Shown: positions 17,117-26,122, counted from the first letter of the stretch. The stretch is DNA of 45,004 nt from Desulfovibrionaceae bacterium (GCA_022510785.1 JAFLSV010000015.1:1-45004), one strand, 5' to 3'. Notes: generated by a model not told the origin, from the sequence alone. Program-made: numbers and translations.

Positions 17117-19711
17117 ATGCGGGAAATACTGGCCTTACTGCCCCGGCCCAGCCGCTATCTCGGCAATGAGGAAGGCGCCGTGCGCGGCGACCCCGCCGCG
17201 GCCGAACTGCACTGCGCTCTGGCCTTTCCGGATTTGTACGAAGTGGCCATGTCCTATCTGGGCCAGAAAATCCTTTACGGCCAGCTCAACGCCATGCCCG
17301 GAGTCCTGGCGGAACGGGTGTTCGCGCCCTGCCGCGACGCGGCGGCCATACTGCGCGAGCGCAAGGTGCCGCTGGCCACGCTGGAAAGCGATACCGACCT
17401 TGCCCGCACCCACCTCATTGGCTTCAGCATCACGCATGAACTGGCCTTCACCAACGTGCTGTATATGCTGGATTTGGCCGGCATTCCCCTGCGCGCCGCC
17501 GAACGCGGCGATGATCTGAGCGCCTGGCCCCTGATCGTGGCCGGGGGCGGATGCACCCTGTGCGCCGAGCCGCTGGCTCCCTTCATGGATCTCATGGTTC
17601 TCGGCGAATCCGAGGCCGTCCTGCCCGGGCTGATTGCGCTCATCCGGCGCGCCCGCTCCGGGGGATGGAGCAAACGCGCCCTGCTGGCCGAAGCCCGGCA
17701 TGTGCCCGGTGTGTATGTGCCTTCCCTGTTCCGGGAAAAGCCCGACGGCTCCCTGGAGCCCGTGTACCCCGACTATGCCGTGGTACGGCGGCGGGTGGCG
17801 GCGTCCCTGCGCGGGGCCTTCTATCCCGTGGAGCAGGTGACGCCCTTCGGCGCGGTTCACAACCGGCTGTCGCTGGAAATTGCCCGGGGCTGCACGCGCG
17901 GCTGCCGCTTCTGCCAGGCGGGCATGACGCTGCGCCCCTCGCGCGAGCGCCCGATCTCCGATGTCAGCGCCCTGCTTGAGGACTGCCTCACTCGCACGGG
18001 ATATGACGACGTTTCGTTTTTGTCCCTGAGCTGCGGCGACTTTTCCGGACTCAGAACACTGTTTCTGGATGCCGCCGATCGCTGCGCCCGGGAACAGATT
18101 TCCCTGTCGCTGCCCTCGCTGCGCGTGGGCTCGGTGGACGGCGACATCATGGCCCGCATGGCGGGCATCCGCCGCACCGGCGCCACACTGGCTCCCGAAG
18201 CGGGCAGCCAGCGCCTGCGCGATGTCATTAATAAGGGAGTCAGCGAAGAGGGGCTTCTTCTGCATGTGCGCCATCTGGCGGGCCACGGCTGGCAGCAGGT
18301 CAAACTCTACTTCATGATCGGCCTGCCCACCGAAACCCGTGAGGATTTGGATGCGCTGGTGGAACTGGCGCTCAAGGTGCGTGACTGCTGCCGCTTCCGT
18401 GACGAGGCCGGGAAATGGCGGGGCCCCCGGCTTAACGTCACCGTGGCCGTATCGCCCTTTGTGCCTAAAACCCACACCCCTTTCCAGTGGGAAGCCCAGA
18501 TCTCCCTGGCGGACATGGAGGAACGGATTCGCTATCTGCGGGATGCCGTCAGGCCTCACAAAAATGTGGCCCTGCGCTGGCACGAGCCCGCCATGAGTCA
18601 TCTCGAGGGTATTCTGTCGCGGGGTGACCGACGCCTGGCCGGGGTAGTGGAGACAGCCTACCGCAAGGGCGCCGTTTTCAGCAGCTGGGTGGAAGGCTTT
18701 GACTTCACCCCGTGGCAGCAGGCCCTGGACGAACACGGCATGACGGCCGGCCAGTGGATCGGCCCGCGCGATCCAGACGGCCCCCTGCCCTGGGATCACC
18801 TGTGGGCCGGAACCAGCCGCCGTTTTCTGCTGACGGAACGCCGCCGGGCCTTTGCCGGAAGCGTCACGGCTGATTGCCGTTATGCGCCCTGCCGGCAGTG
18901 CGGCGTGTGTGACACCAAGGCCGGCCCGTCGCTGCTGCGCATGCGCGACTCGGATCCGCCTCTGCGAACCACGCTTAATTTTCCCCGGCGGGATCAGCGC
19001 GATCACAGCCCTGTGCCCCCGCTAACGCCTTACGAGCCCGGCAAAAAAGCCGCTCCTCCGGCCATAGACCCGAAACTCACCGCGCGGGCCGTGCGGTACC
19101 GGATATGGCATCGCAAGGAGGGCCTGGCTGCCTGGCTGAGCCAGCTGGAACTCCAGTCCCTGCTGGAAAGGGCCATGCGCCGGGCCGGGCTGCCCCTGGC
19201 CTTTTCCCAGGGCTTTCACCCCTTGCCCCTGCTGTCCTTCGGGCGCGCCCTGCCGGTGGGGATGGCCAGCCGCTCCGAATGGTGCATCGTCACACTGCGC
19301 GCTCCGCTGCGGGCCGAAGAAGTGCTGGAAAGACTGGATTCCCGTATGCCGGACGGCATGACGCTGATCCGTGCGGAACTGCTGCCCCTGACCGGCAAGG
19401 TAATATCGCCCGCCGCGGAGCTGTTCCAGCTCAGCTACGCGGATTTCAGCGCCCTGCGCGCCGCCTGGCAGACCTTTGCGGATGCGGAGCGCTGGGATTT
19501 TGAGCGCGAAGCCAGGCAGGGCGGAGTGCGGGTTCAGAACCTGCGTCCTCTCCTGCGCGACTTTCAGTTTCGTGACGGCGATCTGGTGTTCACCGCCGAC
19601 TGGAGCCGGGACTATCTTTCTCCCCTGACTCTGACGCGGGCCATCCTGCCGGATCTCGATCCCTTGCGGCTTGAACTTGTCAAGCTGGCGCAATTTTTCG
19701 ATGCCCCCTGA
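17117..19711 (+). CDS. B12-binding-type radical SAM protein fused to DUF2344 (TIGR03960 plus TIGR03936)
   Basis: An 864-residue cytoplasmic fusion. The N-terminal region (about 1-210) matches the B12-binding-like part of the TIGR03960 family (ALAFPDLYEVAMSYLGQKIL, then LIVAGGGCTLCAEPLAPFMD). The radical SAM core has CTRGCRFC at about residues 259-266 and a GATLAPEAGSQRLRDVINK segment typical of the family. From about residue 657 a DUF2344/TIGR03936 domain follows (SQLELQSLLERAMRRAGLP, then FSQGFHPLPLLSFGRALPVG). Many bacteria encode the two parts separately or fused, often near rne/rng or ribosomal genes; the chemical role is unresolved and RNA modification is sometimes suggested. A second ATG six bases in from the frame's first is chosen because AGGAA then has a normal spacer. 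Confidence 0.9.
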   Translation: MREILALLPRPSRYLGNEEGAVRGDPAAAELHCALAFPDLYEVAMSYLGQKILYGQLNAMPGVLAERVFAPCRDAAAILRERKVPLATLESDTDLARTHLIGFSITHELAFTNVLYMLDLAGIPLRAAERGDDLSAWPLIVAGGGCTLCAEPLAPFMDLMVLGESEAVLPGLIALIRRARSGGWSKRALLAEARHVPGVYVPSLFREKPDGSLEPVYPDYAVVRRRVAASLRGAFYPVEQVTPFGAVHNRLSLEIARGCTRGCRFCQAGMTLRPSRERPISDVSALLEDCLTRTGYDDVSFLSLSCGDFSGLRTLFLDAADRCAREQISLSLPSLRVGSVDGDIMARMAGIRRTGATLAPEAGSQRLRDVINKGVSEEGLLLHVRHLAGHGWQQVKLYFMIGLPTETREDLDALVELALKVRDCCRFRDEAGKWRGPRLNVTVAVSPFVPKTHTPFQWEAQISLADMEERIRYLRDAVRPHKNVALRWHEPAMSHLEGILSRGDRRLAGVVETAYRKGAVFSSWVEGFDFTPWQQALDEHGMTAGQWIGPRDPDGPLPWDHLWAGTSRRFLLTERRRAFAGSVTADCRYAPCRQCGVCDTKAGPSLLRMRDSDPPLRTTLNFPRRDQRDHSPVPPLTPYEPGKKAAPPAIDPKLTARAVRYRIWHRKEGLAAWLSQLELQSLLERAMRRAGLPLAFSQGFHPLPLLSFGRALPVGMASRSEWCIVTLRAPLRAEEVLERLDSRMPDGMTLIRAELLPLTGKVISPAAELFQLSYADFSALRAAWQTFADAERWDFEREARQGGVRVQNLRPLLRDFQFRDGDLVFTADWSRDYLSPLTLTRAILPDLDPLRLELVKLAQFFDAP

Positions 19712-19946
19712 GCCCTGTACCCATTGCCCCGGGGCGGGTGCCGCCCTGGATTCTCGGGGCCGCTTTCCGGCGCTGGGCTCCGGTGTCTGTGCGCCCCCCA
19801 TTTTTCGCTCAGCGCCAGCGGCGCAGGCAAAGGCCGTTTTTCTGGCCCGTTCGTCACGCGGCTCGAGAAGACAAGAGATCTCAATGCGTCACAACGGGCA
19901 CGAAACTGCGCCGTTATATCAAGCGCAACAGCGTGTCATGCGCGGT

Positions 19947-21131
19947 TCAATCCAGCGCCCCCTTCCGGGCGCAGAGGGGCAGCACGGCGGCAAAGCCCAG
20001 CACGAGCACGGTCTGGATGCAGGCGTAGCAGGCCATCCAGCCCAGCCGGCCATACAGGATGCCGGGCGCAAAGGATCCCAGCATGCACCCGAGATACGCG
20101 CAGGAGAGGAAAAGCCCGCTCACCATGGAACGTTCGCACTTTCCGGAGCGCGCCGCCAGGCTGCTGACGAGCCCCGGGCACATGGCGTGGACGAGGAATT
20201 GTCCGAAGGCTACCAGCCACATGCCGCAGAAGAGTATCCTGCCGGAGGGGAAGGCCGTGGGGATGGCGGCCAGCATGAAGAAGCCCATGCCGAACAGGAG
20301 CAGGCGCGACGTGCCGCCGAACAGCCTGCGCAGGGGACGCAGCGATACGGACGCCACAAGTCCGATGGAATAGCTTGCGTACATGAGGCCGATACGTCCG
20401 CCGTTTCCGTGGCCCAGCTCCGCCATGCGGAAGGGCAGGAGGTTGCCCAGCGCTCCGAACGCGAACATGCCGCAGGCTTCGGCGAAAAGGATCGTGGCGA
20501 TCCCGGGTTGGCGCAGCAGCGCCGCGTAGTCTTTCAGGTTATGGATTCCGCTGGAATGGTGCGGGCTTTCCGGAAGATCGCGCACCAGCCACGCGCCCGC
20601 GAGGAAAAGGATGCAGGGCATGATGACGATTGGCCTCCAGCCGAGGTACTGCCCCGCCAGTCCGCCGCCCACGCGCGCCAGCAGAGAGCCGGTGAGGCTT
20701 GCCGTGATGTAGCCGGCAAGCGCCCGCTTCAGATCCAAGTGACGGAAAAGAAAGGAGATGGCCGTTATGACGGACGTGAGCACGACGGGGATGAGCGCGG
20801 CCTGAAAAGAGCGCACGGCCAGCAGCTGGGGAAAGCTGCGCGCGGCAAGGAGGCCCGCGCCGCTCAGACCCAGCATGCATGCGGCCCACAGCAGAGCGCG
20901 GCGCACGCCCACGCGGTTCAGCACGACACCTACGAAAAGGGGGGAAATGGTGAGCGAGAGCAGGCAGATGCTCACCAGCAGTCCGGTCGTGCTGCGGTCG
21001 ACGCCGAATTCCGCGCTGATGGCGTTGTACATGGGTTGAGGGGCGTATTCCAGCGCAAAGACGGAAAGTCCCGTGAGCAGCAGTCCGTAGTAAAAGCGCA
21101 TGGCGCTTTGTTGTCTCGGATGGGAGTGCAT
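19947..21131 (-). CDS. Major facilitator superfamily transporter
   Basis: A 394-residue inner-membrane protein with about twelve hydrophobic segments and the MFS layout of two six-helix halves. The loop between helices 2 and 3 reads GVVLNRVGVRRALLW, a version of the MFS motif A (GxxxDRxGRR). The N-terminal part (SAEFGVDRSTTGLLVSICLL) resembles the YnfM/arabinose-efflux-like group of 12-helix exporters. A purine-rich AGGGG precedes the ATG. It is followed on the other side by convergent transcription of the radical SAM gene, with no convincing terminator in the 235-nt gap between them. It may be cotranscribed with the upstream nitroreductase gene, 30 nt away. The substrate is unknown. Confidence 0.88.
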   Translation of the reverse strand: MHSHPRQQSAMRFYYGLLLTGLSVFALEYAPQPMYNAISAEFGVDRSTTGLLVSICLLSLTISPLFVGVVLNRVGVRRALLWAACMLGLSGAGLLAARSFPQLLAVRSFQAALIPVVLTSVITAISFLFRHLDLKRALAGYITASLTGSLLARVGGGLAGQYLGWRPIVIMPCILFLAGAWLVRDLPESPHHSSGIHNLKDYAALLRQPGIATILFAEACGMFAFGALGNLLPFRMAELGHGNGGRIGLMYASYSIGLVASVSLRPLRRLFGGTSRLLLFGMGFFMLAAIPTAFPSGRILFCGMWLVAFGQFLVHAMCPGLVSSLAARSGKCERSMVSGLFLSCAYLGCMLGSFAPGILYGRLGWMACYACIQTVLVLGFAAVLPLCARKGALD

Positions 21132-21161
21132 GGAGCCCCTGGTGACGCATGCGCGGCGCGT

Positions 21162-21755
21162 TCAGCCGATGAAGGTCACGGGATTGCCCGTGCGGGGCAG
21201 GGGCTCGCGCGCGGGCAGCCCGTCGGATGTCTGGGCATGGCCCAGGCTGAGCGCGCCGAAAGCCTGCTCGTTTTCCGCCATGCCCAGGCGGCGGAGGAAT
21301 GCGCATACCGCCTCGCTTTCGCTGAGCCAGTGCAGCTGATTGATCCAGCAGGAACCCAGGCCGAGTCCGTTGGCCATGAGCATCATGTTTTCCAGGGCGC
21401 AGGCGCAGTCGGCCATGCCGTTGCCGTAGCCGATGCGGTTTGCCGTGACGATCAGCACCGGGGCGTGGTGGTGAAAGACGTACCGGCCGCTCTTCGCCGC
21501 GCGTATGGCGTTGGCGAGAGATCGGTACATGCCTTCGGCGACATCCATCTTGGAGAACTCTGTCCTGACCAGATCCGCCAGCTCGTCCAGAAGCTGGCGG
21601 CTGCGTATGACCAGAAAGTGGGTGGTCTGGTTGTTTCCTCCGCTGGGAGCGAAACGGCCCGCCTCGATGACGTGGTTCAGGGCGTCGTCATCGACGGGGA
21701 CATCCTGATACGCGCGTGTGCTGCGCCTTGAGCGGATGGCTTCGAATACGTCCAT
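21162..21755 (-). CDS. Nitroreductase-family FMN oxidoreductase
   Basis: A 197-residue FMN-dependent NAD(P)H oxidoreductase. The N-terminal SRRSTRAYQDVPVDDDAL is the phosphate-binding signature of the nitroreductase family; GRFAPSGGNNQTTHFLVI and the C-terminal GLGSCWINQL segments form the flavin-binding dimer interface. The true start is the ATG at 21755, supported by GGGAGA before it; the longer frame upstream runs into the divergent promoter region. Members reduce nitroaromatics, quinones or flavins, and the natural substrate is often unknown. It is divergent from the thiamine-diphosphate/TRAP operon and shares about 200 nt of intergenic DNA with it, which might allow joint control by the GntR-type regulator. 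Confidence 0.9.
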   Translation of the reverse strand: MDVFEAIRSRRSTRAYQDVPVDDDALNHVIEAGRFAPSGGNNQTTHFLVIRSRQLLDELADLVRTEFSKMDVAEGMYRSLANAIRAAKSGRYVFHHHAPVLIVTANRIGYGNGMADCACALENMMLMANGLGLGSCWINQLHWLSESEAVCAFLRRLGMAENEQAFGALSLGHAQTSDGLPAREPLPRTGNPVTFIG

Positions 21756-21858
21756 GGTTTCTCCCGTAAATCTTGCGTGGCTTTCAGCATATCCGCGCGG
21801 GCGGCGCAGCGCAAGCATGCGCCCCTCCGTTTCAGGGGCGGCGCGGGCGTTTTTTTTA

Positions 21859-21887
21859 TTGACATAAATATCATAATATTTTAGTAT
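21859..21887 (+). promoter_or_regulatory. Promoter of the duplicated-protein/ThDP/TRAP operon
   Basis: TTGACA (21859-21864) and TAGTAT (21882-21887) are spaced by exactly 17 nt in an AT-rich patch. Transcription would start near 21894, which favours the GTG start at 21961 over the ATG at 21898. An inverted repeat AATAT-CATA-ATATT lies in the spacer and could be an operator; whether the GntR-type regulator binds it is untested. Confidence 0.7.
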
Positions 21888-21960
21888 TTGTATTTGAATG
21901 GCTACGATTGAGACCTTTCCTGTTTCGCTGCTGTCAACCACAAGCAAGGAGAGAGTTATC

Positions 21961-22773
21961 GTGAACGATCTTGTTTCTCTCGTTAATTCAGCAAATTATA
22001 TTACAAAAGAGCATGCGGACAGAGTCATCGTCTGCGGTTCGCACGGGGGCGTTTACTGCGCGGCCAAGGCGGTTTACTACCAGGTGAGGGGCGTCATCCT
22101 TCACGACGCCGGTTTCTGCCTGGACAATGCCGGAGTCGCGGTTCTTGAGTATTGCCAGCCCTCTCTGCTTCCCGCCGCCGTGGTTGATTCCGATACCGCG
22201 TTCATCGGCAACGTCGAGCATACCTACGCGAACGGCATCATCAGCGCATGCAACGCCGAGGCGGAGCGACTGGGCGTCACGCCCGGCATGAAGTGCGCCG
22301 ACGCCGCGGAACTGCTCGTGGCCGCCTCCCCGAAATGGCAGCCGGTCGCGCTTGTGGCGGAGTACAGGCATGAGCATGCGCTGGAAGAAGGCTGGGAAAA
22401 GATTGTCTGCATTGATTCCGCCTCGCTCATACAGCCGGAAGACGAAGGCCGCATCGTGGTCACAGGGTCGCATGGCGGGCTCATTGGCGGCAATCCGGCC
22501 AAGGCCATCAACGTGCCCGCCCGCTTCGCCGCCTTCAATGACGCCGGGTTCGGCTTTGACAACGCGGGCGCCGGGCGGCTTGAGCCGCTGGACGCGCGCG
22601 GCATAGCCGCCGTGCTCGTGGCCGCGGCCAGCGCGCGCATCGGAGACGGGCAGTCAACCCTGTTCGACGGGGTCATCTCGGCCGTCAACAGGCGCGCCGC
22701 GGAGCAGGGCTTCGCGGTAGGCGTCCCGCTGCGGCGGGCCCTGCATGCGTGGCAGGAAAAGAGCTCTTCATAA
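21961..22773 (+). CDS. Protein of unknown function with an internal tandem duplication (GSHGG/DNAG motifs)
   Basis: About 270 residues. Two halves of roughly 130 residues share a pattern: a strand ending GSHGG, then a DAG followed by DNAG, then an IGNxE or IGDG segment and a stretch like GIISACN or GVISAVN with a following Gly-rich turn. In the first half the motif is VCGSHGGVYCA and HDAGFCLDNAGV, in the second VTGSHGGLIGG and NDAGFGFDNAGA. I do not recognise a named family or a catalytic residue set, and no signal peptide or membrane segment is present. The start is GTG at 21961 because AAGGAGAG sits at normal spacing and the promoter would leave almost no leader for the earlier ATG. It heads an operon with a thiamine-diphosphate enzyme and a TRAP transporter, so a catabolic role is inferred. 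Confidence 0.75.
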   Translation: MNDLVSLVNSANYITKEHADRVIVCGSHGGVYCAAKAVYYQVRGVILHDAGFCLDNAGVAVLEYCQPSLLPAAVVDSDTAFIGNVEHTYANGIISACNAEAERLGVTPGMKCADAAELLVAASPKWQPVALVAEYRHEHALEEGWEKIVCIDSASLIQPEDEGRIVVTGSHGGLIGGNPAKAINVPARFAAFNDAGFGFDNAGAGRLEPLDARGIAAVLVAAASARIGDGQSTLFDGVISAVNRRAAEQGFAVGVPLRRALHAWQEKSSS

Positions 22774-22818
22774 CCAGGCACAGAACATGGCGTTCCGCCA
22801 TATATTCATTCAACGCAG

Positions 22819-22834
22819 GCCGCCTTTTGGCGGC
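22819..22834 (+). promoter_or_regulatory. Hairpin directly before the Shine-Dalgarno of the ThDP gene
   Basis: GCCGCC-TTTT-GGCGGC forms a six-base-pair stem immediately next to the ribosome site GGGAGG (22835-22840) of the gene starting at 22846. It may modulate translation or protect the processed transcript between the first two genes. Confidence 0.4.
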
Positions 22835-22845
22835 GGGAGGTTTCA

Positions 22846-24507
22846 ATGGCGCACAATGTAGCTCAGAAGCTGGCTTCAACATTCAAGGCCTGCGGCGTGG
22901 ACAAGTTCTTCATGCTGACGGGCGGCGATCAGGCTCTGTGGATCGCCCTGCACGAGGCCGGTATCAAGATGATCGTCGGCCACAGCGAGCCGAGCGCGGT
23001 GTACATGGCCGACGGCTATGCCAGGGCCACCGGAGCCACCTCCGTGACCTACGGGCAGGCCGGCCCCGGCGCGGCCAACGTGGCCGCCGCCCTGGCCGAT
23101 TCCTACTGGGCCCAGTCGCCTGTCATGGCGCTCACCGGCTCCACGGCCAGCGACATGCGCCATGCCAACGAATACCAGGCTCTTGCCCAGGAGCAGATGT
23201 TCGTGCCGGTCACGCGCTGGTCCGGGCGTGTGGAAAACCCTGGCCAGGCCGCGGCCCTGCTGCGCCACGCCCTGCAGATGACCCTGGCCGCGGGCGGCCC
23301 CACGCACCTGGATATCCCCAAGGATTTCTTCGCCAAGCCCAGCGAAGAAAACGTGCCTGAGCTGGGGCTCCCCCAGCTGTCCCCGGCCGGCGCCGGCGAC
23401 GCTTCCGTGACGGAGGGCATGGTAAGGAAGCTGCTCGCAGCCGAGCGGCCCGTCATTTTCGTGGGAGAGGGCGTCAACCTGGCAAAGGCCTGGGATGAGC
23501 TTTCATCCCTGTCTTCGGCCGCCGGCATACCCATGGTGTCGAGCATGGGCGGCAAACCCGCCGTGATGGACGGGCATTCCAACTTCATGGGTGTCGTGGG
23601 CCGCTACTCGTCGTGCATCGCCAACGAAATCCTGGGACAGGCCGACGTGGTGCTCGCGCTGGGCTCCCGCCTTGGCGGGCTGGCCACCAACGGCTACACC
23701 ATACCGTCGAAGGCGGCCGCCATCCTGCAGGTGGATCACTGCCCGTCTTCCTTCAGCAATCCCTATTTCCCGGCGGACTGCCTGCTTGCCGACATAAAGC
23801 TCGCTCTGCGGGCCATGCTCCAAAGCATGCCGTCCGGCGGCAAGGAGTCCGCGTGGCTCAAGTCCTGCCGGGAAAAGCGCGCCCAGTGGAATGCCAATGT
23901 CCGCCTGGCCATCGACCAGGCTGGCGAAGCCGGCGGCATTTCGCCCCTGGCGGTGATGTCCGCCCTCAGGGAGTACGGCAAGGACATCACCGTCGTGGCC
24001 GACACGGGCTACATGGCGGCTTGGACCGGCGTGCTGTACCCGATACAGCGCTTCGACAGCTTCTTCAGGGCCACGGGCTCGCTGGGCTGGGCACTGCCTG
24101 CCTCGCTGGGCGTTCAGATGGCGCGAAAGGAAAAGGTCGTCTGCGTCACGGGCGACGGCGGGGCGGGGTACCACTTCACAGACGTGGAAACGGCCGTCCG
24201 CTATAAGCTGCCCGTGACGATCATCATCCTGAACAACAACTGCCTGGCTTTCGAGTACCATGAGCAGAAATACCGCTGGAATGGCCAGGTCATCGCCGAG
24301 GCCGACAACTTCACCAGCGTTGACTACGCCGCTGCCGCCCGCGCCCTCGGCGCGGCGGGCGAACGTGTCTCCAGCGGCGCCGCCCTGCGCAGCGCCCTCA
24401 AGAAGGCCATGGGGCATTCCGGCCCCACCGTTATCGAAGTGGTCACCGACGTGGAAGCCTATCCGCCCGTGACGAACTTTGAAAAGGTCATGCCGCGCAC
24501 AATCTGA
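22846..24507 (+). CDS. Thiamine-diphosphate-dependent enzyme (acetolactate-synthase-like)
   Basis: A 553-residue soluble enzyme with the three-domain layout of the acetolactate synthase/benzoylformate decarboxylase superfamily. The N-terminal Pyr domain has the catalytic-glutamate segment HSEPSAVYMADGYARATG (about residues 46-63). The central Rossmann-like domain follows (about 190-330). The C-terminal PP domain carries the ThDP/Mg motif GDGGAGYHFTDVETAVRY followed by IILNNN (about 431-465). It does not look like sulfoacetaldehyde acetyltransferase, whose N-terminal sequence differs clearly. The reaction is probably decarboxylation or carboligation of a 2-oxo acid, substrate unknown. It sits between the duplicated unknown protein and a TRAP transporter in one operon, so its substrate may be imported by that system. 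Confidence 0.88.
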   Translation: MAHNVAQKLASTFKACGVDKFFMLTGGDQALWIALHEAGIKMIVGHSEPSAVYMADGYARATGATSVTYGQAGPGAANVAAALADSYWAQSPVMALTGSTASDMRHANEYQALAQEQMFVPVTRWSGRVENPGQAAALLRHALQMTLAAGGPTHLDIPKDFFAKPSEENVPELGLPQLSPAGAGDASVTEGMVRKLLAAERPVIFVGEGVNLAKAWDELSSLSSAAGIPMVSSMGGKPAVMDGHSNFMGVVGRYSSCIANEILGQADVVLALGSRLGGLATNGYTIPSKAAAILQVDHCPSSFSNPYFPADCLLADIKLALRAMLQSMPSGGKESAWLKSCREKRAQWNANVRLAIDQAGEAGGISPLAVMSALREYGKDITVVADTGYMAAWTGVLYPIQRFDSFFRATGSLGWALPASLGVQMARKEKVVCVTGDGGAGYHFTDVETAVRYKLPVTIIILNNNCLAFEYHEQKYRWNGQVIAEADNFTSVDYAAAARALGAAGERVSSGAALRSALKKAMGHSGPTVIEVVTDVEAYPPVTNFEKVMPRTI

Positions 24508-24584
24508 CGATCGCGCGCGGGCAGGCAGGCCGTCGCCGTATGGCGCCGGTTCCGTCCAACCCTTCTAACCAGTGAGGATTCGCT

Positions 24585-25565
24585 ATGTCAGTCAAACGTT
24601 TCATGGTTGCCGCGTTAACCGGTCTTATCGCCCTCGGCCTGTCGGCCATGCCGTCGGATGCTGCTGACAAAAGCGTGAAACTGCGCCTCGGGCACGACTT
24701 CCCGGAAGCGCATTTTTACCATAAGGGAGCGGTCAGGTTCGCCGAGCTGGTCAGCGAAAAGACCAACGGCACGGTGACCGTGCAGATTTTCCCCAACGGC
24801 ACCCTGGGCAAGCAGGGGCAGCTCGTCGAAGGGCTCACCATGGGCACTGTCGATTTCGCCCTCAGCAACAGTGTCGCCCTTGAAAAATATGAACAGGACA
24901 TGAGCGTTCTGGCCATGCCGTTCCTGTTCAAGTCGTGGGATCAGCTCTATCGCGCCGTGGACGGCAAGATCGGCGCCGACCTGAACAAGAAGCTCAACAA
25001 GAAAGGCCTGGATGTGCTTGCCTACTTCCGCATCGGCAGCATCATCATCAACTCCACCAAACCGATTACCCATCCTTCCGACGTGAGCAACATGAAGCTG
25101 CGCGTCATGCCCGGCCCCAGCATGATTGAGCTTGGCAAGGCGCTCAATGCCGTCGTCACGCCCATTTCCTACGGGGAAGTGTACACCGCCCTGCAGCTCG
25201 GCACCATTGACGCCCAGCTGCAGTCGGTCAGCAACGCCATGAGCGGCAAGCATCATGAAGTTGCCAAGTACATCTGCCTGAACAACGTCAGCATGTTTCT
25301 CGAACCGCTGACCATGAGCAAGATGACCTACGACCGCCTTTCCGCTGATCAGCAGAAGGCCGTCCGCGAAGCCGCGCAGGAAGCGGCCCAGTACGAGCGC
25401 GTGCTTGCTCTGGAAGGCGAACAGAAGGATCTCGAGGCGTTTGAGGAACAGGGCGTCACCATCATCCGTCCCGACATCGATGAATGGCGCAAGGTTATCG
25501 AGCCCATCCACGGCAAGTTCCCGCAGTGGGCCGAGCTGATTAAGGAGATCAACGCTCTTCAGTAA
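24585..25565 (+). CDS. dctP: TRAP transporter substrate-binding protein, DctP family
   Basis: A 326-residue periplasmic solute receptor. It begins with a Sec signal peptide (hydrophobic core after MSVKRF, predicted cut after SDA near residue 27). The mature part is a DctP-type protein: VKLRLGHDFPEAHFYHKGAVRF, then LVEGLTMGTVDFALSNS and the segment MKLRVMPGPSMIELGKALNA, which carries the arginine (in LRVMPGP) that pairs with a carboxylate (or sulfonate) of the ligand in this family. It works with the DctQ and DctM genes immediately downstream. A perfect hairpin after its stop codon may keep its transcript level above that of the membrane subunits. The ligand is unknown; an organic acid acted on by the ThDP enzyme is a reasonable guess. 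Confidence 0.93.
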   Translation: MSVKRFMVAALTGLIALGLSAMPSDAADKSVKLRLGHDFPEAHFYHKGAVRFAELVSEKTNGTVTVQIFPNGTLGKQGQLVEGLTMGTVDFALSNSVALEKYEQDMSVLAMPFLFKSWDQLYRAVDGKIGADLNKKLNKKGLDVLAYFRIGSIIINSTKPITHPSDVSNMKLRVMPGPSMIELGKALNAVVTPISYGEVYTALQLGTIDAQLQSVSNAMSGKHHEVAKYICLNNVSMFLEPLTMSKMTYDRLSADQQKAVREAAQEAAQYERVLALEGEQKDLEAFEEQGVTIIRPDIDEWRKVIEPIHGKFPQWAELIKEINALQ

Positions 25566-25577
25566 ACCGGGAATCGC

Positions 25578-25599
25578 GGAGGGGCCGCAAGGCCCCTCC
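25578..25599 (+). terminator. Attenuator-like hairpin after dctP, followed by repeated Shine-Dalgarno motifs
   Basis: GGAGGGGCC pairs with GGCCCCTCC around a GCAA tetraloop, 13 nt after the dctP stop. No T-tract follows, so it probably stabilises the upstream mRNA or slows polymerase. Right after it, AGGAGG-like motifs occur three times (a CCAGGAGGCG direct repeat at about 25598 and 25609, then AAGGAGGAG) before the dctQ ATG. Confidence 0.5.
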
Positions 25600-25630
25600 A
25601 GGAGGCGCCAGGAGGCGAAGGAGGAGCAGC

Positions 25631-26122
25631 ATGGTCTTGACCGCTGTCAACGATAAGATCATCAAGGGGCTCAATGTGGCCATTGTCGGCGCCATGGCGC
25701 TGCTGACGCTCTGCATTGCCCTGCAGATACTCAACCGCTTCATTTTCAAGATACCCATGACATGGACGGAGGAATTCGCGCGGTACTTCTTCGTCTGGCT
25801 GGGGATGCTGGGCAGCGCGAAGGCGTTCCGTGAGCACAGCCACATCTTCGTTGACATCATCGAGGTCGCCGTCAAGGGACGGATATCGAAGATCTGCGCT
25901 CTCCTGGCCGATCTGTTCTGCATGGTGTTCTTCATCACGCTCCTCCGGGTGAGCCTGCCCTGGGCCGTCAACAACTTCGATACGGGGACGGAGAGCATCC
26001 CCGAATGGGGACTGGGCTACTTCTACCTGTGCATCCCGATCGCCGCGATGCTGATGATTCTTTTCGGGATCGAGAACCTCGCGCTGCGGGCAAAAGCCCT
26101 GGCTGCGGAAGGAGGCGAGTGA
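25631..26122 (+). CDS. dctQ: TRAP transporter small membrane subunit, DctQ family
   Basis: A 163-residue inner-membrane protein with four predicted transmembrane helices (about residues 18-38, 50-70, 92-112 and 132-152). The segment TWTEEFARYFFVWLGMLGSA around residues 40-60 is the characteristic DctQ motif following helix one. DctQ couples the DctP receptor to the DctM permease in sodium-driven TRAP uptake. A strong AAGGAGGAG ribosome site precedes the ATG. The stop is one base before the dctM start, so the two membrane subunits are translated together, as expected for a complex. Confidence 0.93.
   Translation: MVLTAVNDKIIKGLNVAIVGAMALLTLCIALQILNRFIFKIPMTWTEEFARYFFVWLGMLGSAKAFREHSHIFVDIIEVAVKGRISKICALLADLFCMVFFITLLRVSLPWAVNNFDTGTESIPEWGLGYFYLCIPIAAMLMILFGIENLALRAKALAAEGGE

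Noticed and set aside
17135..19006. 623-residue minus-strand frame
   Set aside because: It is antisense to the conserved fused radical SAM gene and has no start signal or recognised domain.
19671..21731. 686-residue plus-strand frame
   Set aside because: It lies opposite the MFS transporter and nitroreductase genes, whose motifs are clear; composition is that of a shadow frame.
21898..21960. ATG at 21898 as start of the duplicated protein
   Set aside because: It has no ribosome site and lies only about 4 nt after the predicted transcription start; the GTG at 21961 has AAGGAGAG at good spacing.
22846..24507. Sulfoacetaldehyde acetyltransferase (Xsc) for the ThDP enzyme
   Set aside because: The N-terminal substrate region lacks the Xsc-type sequence and the enzyme is shorter; organosulfonate context alone is not enough.
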